Below are positions 1-5,423 of a stretch of DNA of 7,571 bases, in pieces. The notes under the pieces were generated by a model, which searched no databases, was not told the DNA's origin, and saw only the letters and a program-made list of their open reading frames with translations. Both the position numbers and the translations under genes were made by a program. Origin of the DNA: Spirochaetales bacterium (lineage in GTDB: Bacteria > Spirochaetota > Spirochaetia > Sphaerochaetales > Sphaerochaetaceae); NCBI GenBank assembly GCA_022771185.1, contig JALFCJ010000233.1:1-7571 (forward strand). Reading direction: 5' to 3'. Numbering within the stretch: position 1 is the first letter of the stretch; every line of letters starts with the position of its first letter.

Positions 1-142
1 TACAATAGAAGGAAATACCATATAAAACTCAAAACCATAAAAGCGAAGGAAAAGGAAAAATTGCCCCATAGGAGGTAGAAATAAGGGGGACAATTTGACC
101 CATGGGGGAGAAAGTGGGGGCAAAGAGTGTCAAAAAGTCCCA
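1..142 (+). mobile_element. Probable right end of an IS21-family insertion sequence
   Basis: The stretch carries G-rich/C-rich subterminal repeats of the kind found between istB and the right tip of IS21-family elements: a GGGGGACAATTTGACCC unit at 85-101 and a related unit at 116-141 (GGGGGCAAAGAG, then TGTCAAAAAGTCCC). Read from the right, the tip would begin TGGGACTTTTTGACA at 142, fitting the TG...CA ends of this family. At the left edge a frame reads TIEGNTI and stops at 25, which could be the last residues of an IstB-type helper ATPase, but this is too short to prove. Another frame is open to 78. Whether the element is intact cannot be told because its body lies outside the window. From 143 to 236 I see no gene; a short dyad at 213-225 is too weak to call. 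Confidence 0.4.
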
Positions 143-235
143 ATAAGATATTTCTAGAGTAAAAAATGAATTCAAATCGCTCCAAGAATAGTACAGAATA
201 AAAAGTGAAAAGAAGCAGACTGCTTAAAAAAAGGC

Positions 236-275
236 AATAAAAAAACGGAAAGGGGGGGATTCGAACCCCCGAAGG
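236..275. repeat. Direct repeat, copy 1 (tRNA-Ser 3' half)
   Basis: A 40-base segment covering the T tract, acceptor 3' strand, discriminator and T arm of tRNA-Ser(GGA). It recurs at 2663-2702 in the same orientation with one mismatch (253 versus 2680). It is explained by homology of the two serine tRNAs, although the shared flank beyond the tRNA is notable. Confidence 0.85.
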
Positions 276-331
276 CTCATCACCTTACACGACTTCCAAT
301 CGTGCACCTTCGACCACTCGGACACCTTTCC
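246..331 (-). tRNA. tRNA-Ser (anticodon GGA)
   Basis: An 86-nt cloverleaf with the long variable arm of a class II tRNA. The 7-bp acceptor stem is GGAAAGG (331-325) with CCTTTCC (253-247). The anticodon stem CACGA/TCGTG encloses the loop TTGGAAG, giving anticodon GGA for UCC/UCU codons. The T arm is GGGGG-TTCGAAT-CCCCC. The discriminator base is G (246), as expected for serine tRNAs. CCA is not encoded. A run of seven T follows the 3' end (245-239) and probably ends transcription. Confidence 0.96.
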
Positions 332-348
332 TTATCGAACTTGGAAAT

Positions 349-376
349 TGTATAACAAAAAATAGTGAAGTGTAAA
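349..376 (-). promoter_or_regulatory. Putative promoter of tRNA-Ser(GGA)
   Basis: On the minus strand a -35-like TTTACA (376-371) is followed after 16 bases by TATACA (354-349). The overlapping TACAAT (352-347) gives 18-base spacing. Either hexamer puts transcription initiation a few bases ahead of the mature tRNA 5' end at 331. Judged by eye. Confidence 0.4.
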
Positions 377-387
377 TAGGTACACTT
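368..387 (-). terminator. Dyad at the end of the DtxR-type gene, possible terminator
   Basis: Perfect 7-bp arms AAGTGTA (368-374) and TACACTT (381-387) enclose 6 bases and overlap the stop codon of the repressor gene. On the minus strand the stem is followed by CACTA and then six T, so it could act as a weak intrinsic terminator. It also overlaps the -35 region proposed for the downstream tRNA, so it could instead be a protein-binding site. Confidence 0.35.
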
Positions 388-754
388 ATAGCTTTTCTTT
401 TGCATGCTCCTTAAGAGCCTTGAAAGACTCTTCGCTGATTACATGTTCCATCCTGCATGCATCAAGTGTGGCTGTTTCCCTATTTACTCCAAGGCTTATA
501 AGCATATCTCTAAGAGTGACATGCTTCTCATAAGTTTTATTTGCAATCTCTTCCCCAGGAGGAAGGAGTGACAAAAGTCCCTTCTCATCTACATCAATGA
601 ATCCCTCGTTTCTGAGATTCTTCATAGCTACCGATACACTGGGTTTTGTTATTCCAAGATACTTTGCAACATCAATACTTCTGACTTTACCTTTTTCTTT
701 CCCTATGATGAGTATTGCTTCAAGATAGTCTTCTGCAGATTCCCTGATTACCAT
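386..754 (-). CDS. DtxR/MntR-family metal-dependent transcriptional repressor
   Basis: A 122-residue regulator of the iron/manganese-sensing DtxR family. Residues about 5-60 form the N-terminal winged helix: it opens ESAEDYLEAI, which carries the first metal ligands of the family, followed by DVAKYLGITKPSVSVAMKNL as the DNA-binding helix-turn-helix. Residues about 65-122 form the dimerisation and metal-binding part. H78, C100, E103 and H104 (in DACRMEH) match the Cys-x-x-Glu-His ligand set of DtxR/IdeR rather than the Glu version of Bacillus MntR. There is no C-terminal SH3/FeoA domain, as in other short members of about 120-140 residues. The start at 754 is supported by GGAGGG eight bases upstream. 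No metal transporter or other obvious target lies beside it. A dyad upstream (790-809) could be its own operator. Family assignment is firm; metal specificity is open. Confidence 0.9.
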   Translation of the reverse strand: MVIRESAEDYLEAILIIGKEKGKVRSIDVAKYLGITKPSVSVAMKNLRNEGFIDVDEKGLLSLLPPGEEIANKTYEKHVTLRDMLISLGVNRETATLDACRMEHVISEESFKALKEHAKEKL

Positions 755-789
755 GGATTATACCCTCCAATAAAGTAAAGAATACTTCC

Positions 790-809
790 ATTTGCAATAA
801 AGGGCAAAT
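790..809. promoter_or_regulatory. Candidate operator upstream of the DtxR-type regulator
   Basis: An interrupted palindrome with arms ATTTGC (790-795) and GCAAAT (804-809) and 8 bases between, about 35 bases before the repressor start. DtxR/MntR-type repressors bind palindromes of about this length near promoters and often regulate themselves; TTTGCC...AAA resembles MntR boxes. Assignment is by position and general form only. Confidence 0.3.
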
Positions 810-860
810 AGAATAAATGAAGTTAAAAGTAATATAGAAATGAAAAAGTGCATGTAGAAA

Positions 861-888
861 GTTGAAAAGACTTTTTTATAGATTCAAC
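861..888 (-). terminator. Weak hairpin downstream of the DUF3800 gene
   Basis: GTTGAA (861-866) and TTCAAC (883-888) can pair, with AAAAG/CTTTT complementarity inside. On the minus strand it lies 41 bases beyond the DUF3800 stop and is followed only by TTTC. It is the best terminator candidate in the 174-base gap 755-928, which otherwise shows no gene. Confidence 0.22.
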
Positions 889-928
889 AATCAAGGGATA
901 CTGATATGATGCATAATTTGATTGGGTT

Positions 929-1621
929 CTACGGAAGATTGATAATATTGAAATTATCTTTTCTTAGTTCATATATTCTTTTTTCATTAGCGTAATAGTA
1001 TATCTTATTTGCTATAATGTCTGCAGCTCTTACAAGTGTCACTTTACTTGAGTTACAAAAACAAACATCCACTGTTTTTACATTAGGAAATAATGGAGGA
1101 AAGAAAACAGAGTAATTCCAATTATATGTTCCAAAACGAAATTCTTGCTCTAGTGCTTCTCGTAGCTCATATTTTCCATCAGTTGCGGTTGTATGTTCAT
1201 CTACAAAAAAATAAATGCCTTCGACTTGATTGGGTATAATGATTCCTCTTTTAATAAGATCTTCAAACTTTCTTTTAACTGAAATTTTATAAGCAAAATC
1301 CAAATATCTTTGTTTTGATTTCTTCACTGAAAAAATACTATCCAGTACTTTTTTTTCGTTAATTACGACACCAAATTTTTCAATTTGATTAATAGATCTG
1401 TATAATTTCCCTTTATTTGTATTGGAAATAGTGGTTGCTTTCACTTCAGATACCAGATCGAAATGTTCTCTTTCTCTTATTACTCTTTCGGCGGCAATAT
1501 ACTTTCTTCCACAAATATCTCTTTCTTCTTTTGATAAGAATACAGCTCCACCAAAAACAAATAAATCATTGTGCAATTTATCGAAGACGCCGGATTCATC
1601 AGAATACACGAAGATGTTCAC
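929..1621 (-). CDS. DUF3800 family protein
   Basis: A 230-residue protein recognised as DUF3800, a family with a predicted RNase H-like fold, common on mobile elements and in defence islands but without a settled function. The N-terminal strand NIFVYSDESG carries the diagnostic Asp8-Glu9-Ser10. Further conserved-looking acidic positions are E59 (SEVK), D141 (FFVDE) and D201 in ADIIANK, the family's C-terminal helix. No signal peptide or membrane segment is seen, so it is cytoplasmic. I chose the GTG at 1621 because GGAGG lies 7 bases before it and the SDES strand follows at once. The in-frame ATG at 1675 would add 18 residues read through the hairpin and T tract of the leader and has no ribosome-binding site. 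It has no partner gene: its neighbours are a metal repressor and a divergent polyferredoxin. Gene identity is good; activity unknown. Confidence 0.82.
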   Translation of the reverse strand: MNIFVYSDESGVFDKLHNDLFVFGGAVFLSKEERDICGRKYIAAERVIREREHFDLVSEVKATTISNTNKGKLYRSINQIEKFGVVINEKKVLDSIFSVKKSKQRYLDFAYKISVKRKFEDLIKRGIIIPNQVEGIYFFVDEHTTATDGKYELREALEQEFRFGTYNWNYSVFFPPLFPNVKTVDVCFCNSSKVTLVRAADIIANKIYYYANEKRIYELRKDNFNIINLP

Positions 1622-1633
1622 GGCTATTCCTCC

Positions 1634-1731
1634 AAAATAAAAACCGCACAAAGGCGGCCCTGTGCCCGACGACATTACATGTCGCTTAAACGTTAATTCG
1701 GAAACACAGGTATACAGCGTATCTCTACCTG
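1634..1731 (-). promoter_or_regulatory. Structured 5' leader of the DUF3800 gene, attenuator-like
   Basis: Read on the minus strand, three hairpins precede the gene. The first spans 1731-1707 (CAGGT...ACCTG with an inner ATAC/GTAT, 9 bp with a bulge). The second is perfect, CGACAT-GTA-ATGTCG (1684-1670). The third spans about 1665-1644, where GCACA/TGTGC and CCGC/GCGG stems share bases and exclude each other. It runs straight into TTTTTATTTT (1643-1634), then GGAGG and the GTG start. A terminator-like element inside a leader suggests premature termination control, or sealing against upstream transcription. No known riboswitch class is recognised. Confidence 0.4.
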
Positions 1732-1760
1732 CATTTATAGTTTAATATACTTACGAAGAG

Positions 1761-1789
1761 TTGTCCACACCAACAAAAAGGACTTAATA
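1761..1789 (+). promoter_or_regulatory. Possible promoter of the polyferredoxin gene
   Basis: TTGTCC (1761-1766) and TTAATA (1784-1789) are separated by 17 bases and point toward the gene starting at 1841. Both hexamers are imperfect. Together with the leader of the divergent DUF3800 gene this accounts for the 219-base gap 1622-1840. Confidence 0.22.
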
Positions 1790-1840
1790 GCTTTTTTGTC
1801 TTTGAATTTACACAATGAAAAGTGAAGAAAGGAGATTGTG

Positions 1841-2659
1841 ATGAAGAAATATTCAGTACCTTTAATCATGCTATCTATATTTGAGACAGTAGCTATTTTG
1901 TTGTGGAAGGCGAAAGATAATTTATTCTACCTATTCAACTTCAGCTACATAGGTATTTCTATTTCTCTTGGGCTCTTTCTGTTTATAAATAAGTATAAGT
2001 ATGCTAGGAGAGTCGTCCAGCTCCTTGTAGGTTCATATATGCTTATTTATCTAGGTGTCATATCTAGAGAAAACATGCAGATCGAAGGGTTTTGGTACTA
2101 CCTTTTTACAGGAGTATTCGAGGCCGCAACAATTCATTATGCAGTTGCAAAGATCTTTGGGCCTCTTATTTTTGGTAGAGGATGGTGTGGTTATGCCTGT
2201 TGGACTGCAATGGTTTTGGACTTCCTGCCATACAAAATACCCAAAGAGCCAAGGAAAAAGATAGGATGGATCAGGTATATAACCTTCGCTCTATCTCTTC
2301 TCTTTGTTTCTTTCCTCTTTCTTTCGCATGTCGGAGAAATGGAGAAGATAATGTTCTGGACTTTTCTTGTAGGTAATGCCCTTTATTACATCGCCGGTAT
2401 TGTAATGGCATTTGTTCTTAAAGATAACAGGGCTTTCTGTAAGTATATATGCCCTGTTACTGTTTTTATGAAGCCTATGTCCTACTTCTCACTGTTTAGA
2501 GTGAAATGTGATAAAGATAAATGCATTTCCTGCGGTAAGTGTAAAAGGGTATGCCCAATGAACGTGGATGTTACTGATAACTCCAGAAAAAGAAAGAACG
2601 GTACAGAGTGCATTCTCTGTATGGAGTGTGTCAAAAACTGTCCGAAGGGAGCCTTATAG
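1841..2659 (+). CDS. NapH/MauN-like membrane 4Fe-4S polyferredoxin
   Basis: A 272-residue membrane iron-sulfur protein of the NapH/MauN/YccM type, which passes electrons between the quinone pool or other membrane carriers and a redox partner. About five to six membrane segments are seen (roughly 7-23, 36-50, 58-75, 95-112, 145-163, 172-193). The cytoplasmic loop Cys pairs of the family are present: C116/C120 in GRGWCGYACW and C200/C204 in FCKYICPV. Two complete ferredoxin motifs CxxCxxCxxxCP follow at the C-terminus: C228-C231-C234-C238 and C257-C260-C263-C267. The ATG at 1841 is preferred because AGGAG lies 6 bases upstream; the GTG at 1838 is too close to it. No nitrate reductase, methylamine dehydrogenase or other partner is adjacent, so this is an orphan and the substrate system cannot be named. 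The gene ends 13 bases from a convergent tRNA, with no separate terminator visible. Confidence 0.87.
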   Translation: MKKYSVPLIMLSIFETVAILLWKAKDNLFYLFNFSYIGISISLGLFLFINKYKYARRVVQLLVGSYMLIYLGVISRENMQIEGFWYYLFTGVFEAATIHYAVAKIFGPLIFGRGWCGYACWTAMVLDFLPYKIPKEPRKKIGWIRYITFALSLLFVSFLFLSHVGEMEKIMFWTFLVGNALYYIAGIVMAFVLKDNRAFCKYICPVTVFMKPMSYFSLFRVKCDKDKCISCGKCKRVCPMNVDVTDNSRKRKNGTECILCMECVKNCPKGAL

Positions 2660-2662
2660 GCA

Positions 2663-2702
2663 AATAAAAAAACGGAAAGAGGGGGATTCGAACCCCCGAA
2701 GG
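2663..2702. repeat. Direct repeat, copy 2 (tRNA-Ser 3' half)
   Basis: Second copy of the repeat at 236-275, offset by 2427 bases, covering the T tract and 3' part of tRNA-Ser(CGA). The pair flanks the repressor, DUF3800 and polyferredoxin genes. Confidence 0.85.
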
Positions 2703-2757
2703 GTTGCCCCTTGCTTGATTTCGAATCAAGTGTCTTCGACCTCTCGGCCATCTTTCC
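2673..2757 (-). tRNA. tRNA-Ser (anticodon CGA)
   Basis: An 85-nt class II tRNA. The acceptor stem is GGAAAGA (2757-2751) with TCTTTCC (2680-2674). The anticodon stem CTTGA/TCAAG encloses the loop TTCGAAA, giving anticodon CGA for UCG. A long variable arm is present, the T arm is GGGGG-TTCGAAT-CCCCC and the discriminator is G (2673). CCA is not encoded. A T7 run follows at 2672-2666 and should end transcription just short of the convergent polyferredoxin gene. Confidence 0.96.
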
Positions 2758-2770
2758 GTATTCTTAGAGT

Positions 2771-2799
2771 ATGTTATAGCTTTAGGTATCTTTTCTCAA
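2771..2799 (-). promoter_or_regulatory. Putative promoter of tRNA-Ser(CGA)
   Basis: TTGAGA (2799-2794) and TAACAT (2776-2771) on the minus strand with 17 bases between. Initiation about 7 bases later would leave a short 5' leader before the tRNA at 2757. It starts directly after the permease stop codon. No intrinsic terminator is visible between them, so exporter transcripts may run into the tRNA. Confidence 0.45.
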
Positions 2800-2806
2800 G
2801 TATCGT

Positions 2807-3538
2807 TTATTTGTTCTTCATTTGTCTAAGAAACATTAATATGGCTAATAGTGTGACAGCAAGAGTGTAGATGCCTACAACTAGAATATGTATCCCGATT
2901 CCTTCATAGTTTCCTGAGAATAATGCCCTCTCCATTTCCACTGCGTGGATAAAAGGAAGAGCGTTTGCAACAGCCTTGAATACTCCTCCCACAAGGGAAA
3001 TGTCAAACCAGACGCCGCTGAGCCAAGCTGAAAGATTTGTCAGTAGTGCTCCGCAGATTCCTCCTACCTCTTTGGAAGAAAGAGAGCTGCCACATAATAC
3101 TCCGAAAGAGATGAAGAAAAGAGATACAAGTATATTCCCGATCAGAGCCAAAATAACTCCTTCTGAAAGTTTCAAGCCGAATGGGATGGCCACTATATAA
3201 CAGATGATGCTTTGAAGTATAGAGATAGGGATCAGGGGGAGAATGTATCCGATGATAAAATCGAAACTCTTCAGAGGTGTGGTATAAAGTCTGGAGAGTA
3301 GGGCAGACTCTCTGTCTTTCGATACTATCACAGCAGCAAAGAGAGACATAAAAGATAGGCCGAATACTGTTATCCCTGGAGTCAGATTTTCGATTTCAAA
3401 GAGTGATACCGGAATATTCTTTTGTATTGTAGATAATAGAAGAATAAGGATGAGAGGGAATCCCAAGCCGAAGAATAGATTAATGGGATCTCTTAGTATT
3501 TCTTTTGCTGTTCTGGTGGAAAGAGCAAGTGATTTCAT
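2807..3538 (-). CDS. ABC-2 type transporter permease
   Basis: A 243-residue integral membrane subunit of an ABC-2 (DrrB/NatB-like) exporter. It has six predicted membrane helices, about residues 20-37, 53-73, 93-118, 127-150, 157-178 and 214-237. The cytoplasmic loop after helix 2, with DRESALLSRLYTTPL, is the conserved segment that contacts the ATPase in this family. The start at 3538 overlaps the ATPase stop in TAATG, so the two are translationally coupled and should form a complex, probably two of each. Such pairs export drugs, bacteriocins or lipid-like compounds; the substrate cannot be read from sequence. Length is normal for the family, with no break. Confidence 0.9.
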   Translation of the reverse strand: MKSLALSTRTAKEILRDPINLFFGLGFPLILILLLSTIQKNIPVSLFEIENLTPGITVFGLSFMSLFAAVIVSKDRESALLSRLYTTPLKSFDFIIGYILPLIPISILQSIICYIVAIPFGLKLSEGVILALIGNILVSLFFISFGVLCGSSLSSKEVGGICGALLTNLSAWLSGVWFDISLVGGVFKAVANALPFIHAVEMERALFSGNYEGIGIHILVVGIYTLAVTLLAILMFLRQMKNK

Positions 3539-4266
3539 TATTTAGCCTCCTTGATCATCTTTATGAAAGCATCTTCGATTTTTTCGGTACCTGTTTTCTC
3601 TTTCATTTCCTTCACAGTGCCTGTAAAGAGAAGACGACCATTCTTCATTACGCCTAACCTGTCGCTTAATGCTTCCGCTTCTTCCATGTAATGGGTGGTG
3701 AGGACTATTGTAGTTTTGCCTTTTAAGCTCTCGATCAGGTCCCATAACTCACTTCTTGCTATTACATCTAAGCCCAGTGTAGGTTCGTCGAGAAATAATA
3801 CTTTAGGCTCTGAAACCAAAGCCATGGCGATGCTTAGACGGCGCTGCCATCCTCCGCTGAGCTTTCCAGCTTTCCTATTCATGACGCTTTCAAGGTCCAA
3901 TGCCTTTGATAATTCTTCGATTTTTGCCTTTGCTTTATCTTTATTTAAGCCATGGACATCACACATAAGAGTGAGATTTTCTTTGACACTCAAACTAGGG
4001 GCAACAGCAGTCTCCTGAGGAGAAACCCCGATTCTCTCTTTGACGAGATTTGGAGATGAGATGATGCTTTCTCCTGATACCACAGCATCTCCCTTTGTAG
4101 GGAGTGTGAGAGTGGAGAGCATTTTTATTGTTGTTGTCTTTCCAGCTCCATTTACTCCAAGAAGAGAGAAGAGCTCTCCATTCTTTATTTCAAGATTCAA
4201 GTCATCTACCGCAGTTATTTCTTTATATTTCTTTGTAAGGCCAGTTGTCTTTATTGCGTATTCCAT
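3538..4266 (-). CDS. ABC transporter ATP-binding protein (DrrA/CcmA-like)
   Basis: A 242-residue cytoplasmic ATPase energising the permease encoded immediately downstream. All ABC motifs are in order: Walker A GVNGAGKT (37-44), Q-loop Gln84 in GVSPQE, signature LSGGWQRR (136-143, with Trp where the textbook motif has Gln, a variant usual in drug-export members), Walker B LFLDEP with catalytic E161, and H-loop His192 in TTHYMEE. The ATG at 4266 is chosen because GGAGG (4276-4272) sits 5 bases before it. A GTG at 4278 opens the same frame but would place that ribosome-binding site inside the coding sequence. The two-component genes lie just upstream on the same strand, 83 bases away, and are the likely regulators. 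A palindrome (4277-4303) and a direct repeat (4313-4328) lie in the gap. Confidence 0.93.
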   Translation of the reverse strand: MEYAIKTTGLTKKYKEITAVDDLNLEIKNGELFSLLGVNGAGKTTTIKMLSTLTLPTKGDAVVSGESIISSPNLVKERIGVSPQETAVAPSLSVKENLTLMCDVHGLNKDKAKAKIEELSKALDLESVMNRKAGKLSGGWQRRLSIAMALVSEPKVLFLDEPTLGLDVIARSELWDLIESLKGKTTIVLTTHYMEEAEALSDRLGVMKNGRLLFTGTVKEMKEKTGTEKIEDAFIKMIKEAK

Positions 4267-4276
4267 TGGATCCTCC

Positions 4277-4303
4277 ACATAGATAGTACTTTTTCATCTA
4301 TGT
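4277..4303 (-). promoter_or_regulatory. Perfect 8-bp dyad abutting the ABC operon Shine-Dalgarno
   Basis: ACATAGAT (4277-4284) and ATCTATGT (4296-4303) are exact inverted repeats with an 11-base spacer, ending one base before the GGAGG of the ATPase gene. If TACATA at 4304-4299 is the -10 hexamer, the dyad overlaps the promoter and would be a repressor operator. If transcription starts upstream, it is a hairpin next to the ribosome-binding site. Confidence 0.5.
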
Positions 4304-4312
4304 AGAGTTCCA

Positions 4313-4328
4313 TTTACAATTCTTTACA
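4313..4328 (-). promoter_or_regulatory. Candidate response-regulator box (TGTAAA direct repeat)
   Basis: On the minus strand TGTAAA occurs twice, at 4328-4323 and 4318-4313, one DNA turn (10 bases) apart. OmpR/PhoB-type regulators bind as head-to-tail dimers to such repeats, often replacing the -35 element. With TACATA (4304-4299) as -10 the repeats cover about -21 to -36, which fits activation by the regulator encoded at 5420-6091. Inference from position and spacing. Confidence 0.4.
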
Positions 4329-4349
4329 TAACTGCCACGTTTTTTGACA

Positions 4350-5423
4350 TTATTCTTCTTTGTATGAGGGAAGAGTTACAATAAAAGAACTTCCTTTTCC
4401 CTCTTTGCTCTTTACTTCTATCTCTCCATTGAAAATAGATACCACTCTCTTCACCATTGATAGTCCCAGTCCATTTCCTTCATGTTTTTGTTGAGTATCG
4501 CCTTGATAAAACTTATCCCAGATATGGCGCATTGTTTCTTCATTCATGCCGCATCCTGTATCTGAGACTATCAACATAGATTTATTGCCATAAAGCTTTA
4601 GAGTTACTCTGACTTCTCCATCCTGCGGAGTGAACTTGAAAGCATTGGAAAAGAGATTATTCCAAATAAGAACCATTAAGTCTCTATCTCCTTTCGTCAT
4701 TATTCCTTGTTCTATGTCTGTAGAGAGATTAATGTTCTTCTTTGTCCAAACGTCTTCAAAAGAAAGAAGAGAGGAGCATATTTCTTCCGATAAATCAAAT
4801 TCCTCGCTCTGAGGATAGATATTTTGGTTTTCTATCCTATTCAGTCGAAGTATATCGGATACCAAACCAGCTAGTTTCCTACTGTGTTCTCCAACGATGA
4901 AGGCGTATTCCTGTCTCTTCTCCTCTTCAAGAAATGGAGAAGATAAAAGCATAGAGTAGTTTTGGATTACAGCTAGAGGTGTCTTGATTTCATGGGAGAC
5001 ACTGGCTATGAAGTCGTCTCTAAGCATTTCGACTCCTCCCAGCTCTATGGCTAGTCTATTAACGTCCATAGCTATGTCATCAAAAATATTAATATTTGAT
5101 GTTCGTTTATGTATTTTTGTTACTCTTGCAGAGTAATCGCCATTTGTAAGGGAAGTAAGGCACTTTTGAATCTTTTTCGCTGGTATATATACTGTGATCT
5201 TTCGTCTTGTATAGTCTACCAGAGTAAAGAACAGGGCAATAAAGAGAACATTTGCAAAAGTCAGGATTGATGATTTTTTGAGTTCTACTTTCGTGAACTC
5301 ATATCCGAGAGAGTCCATTAATAGCTTCATATATAGAATGACACTGCAGGTTGTAACAAAGCTTGTTAGGAGAAAAAAGATAATGTAGCTTCTTGCAGCA
5401 TATAATAGTCGTTTGATTTTCAT
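4350..5423 (-). CDS. Membrane sensor histidine kinase
   Basis: A 357-residue kinase. Two membrane helices (about 12-34 and 52-70) enclose a very short external loop of roughly 17 residues, leaving little room for a soluble sensor domain. This resembles kinases that sense within the membrane or through a transporter. A HAMP-like linker follows (about 71-130, including NGDYSARV). The phosphoacceptor is H144 in SVSHEIKTPL. The catalytic domain has the N-box (N256, N260), G1 box DTGCG (288-292), F-box IWDKFYQG and G2 box GNGLGL (316-321), so all kinase motifs are present. Its ATG overlaps the regulator stop as ATGA (5423-5420), giving coupled translation. It should phosphorylate that regulator, and the exporter genes downstream are the probable output. 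The signal is unknown. The family is certain; the link to the exporter is inferred from order and strand. Confidence 0.93.
   Translation of the reverse strand: MKIKRLLYAARSYIIFFLLTSFVTTCSVILYMKLLMDSLGYEFTKVELKKSSILTFANVLFIALFFTLVDYTRRKITVYIPAKKIQKCLTSLTNGDYSARVTKIHKRTSNINIFDDIAMDVNRLAIELGGVEMLRDDFIASVSHEIKTPLAVIQNYSMLLSSPFLEEEKRQEYAFIVGEHSRKLAGLVSDILRLNRIENQNIYPQSEEFDLSEEICSSLLSFEDVWTKKNINLSTDIEQGIMTKGDRDLMVLIWNNLFSNAFKFTPQDGEVRVTLKLYGNKSMLIVSDTGCGMNEETMRHIWDKFYQGDTQQKHEGNGLGLSMVKRVVSIFNGEIEVKSKEGKGSSFIVTLPSYKEE

Noticed and set aside
1622..1675. Upstream in-frame ATG extending the DUF3800 protein by 18 residues
   Set aside because: It has no Shine-Dalgarno, the extension is read through a hairpin and T tract, and the GTG at 1621 has GGAGG at good spacing just before the conserved first strand.
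1422..1689. Plus-strand frames across the DUF3800 gene
   Set aside because: Antisense shadows of the DUF3800 coding sequence with no ribosome-binding site and no recognisable domain.
1676..1740. Integron attC-like site (GTTAATT and TTAAAC near hairpins)
   Set aside because: The core-like sequences are adjacent rather than at the ends of a palindrome, no second site lies at the other end of the gene, and no integrase is visible.
2482..2870. Frames of 89 (minus) and 100 (plus) residues running through the tRNA-Ser(CGA) region
   Set aside because: They translate the tRNA gene and the end of the polyferredoxin gene; peptides such as GGSNPPLSVFL are a known artefact of translating tRNA T arms.
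4267..4278. GTG start adding four residues to the ABC ATPase
   Set aside because: The GGAGG that serves the ATG at 4266 would lie inside the coding sequence, and no other ribosome-binding site precedes the GTG.
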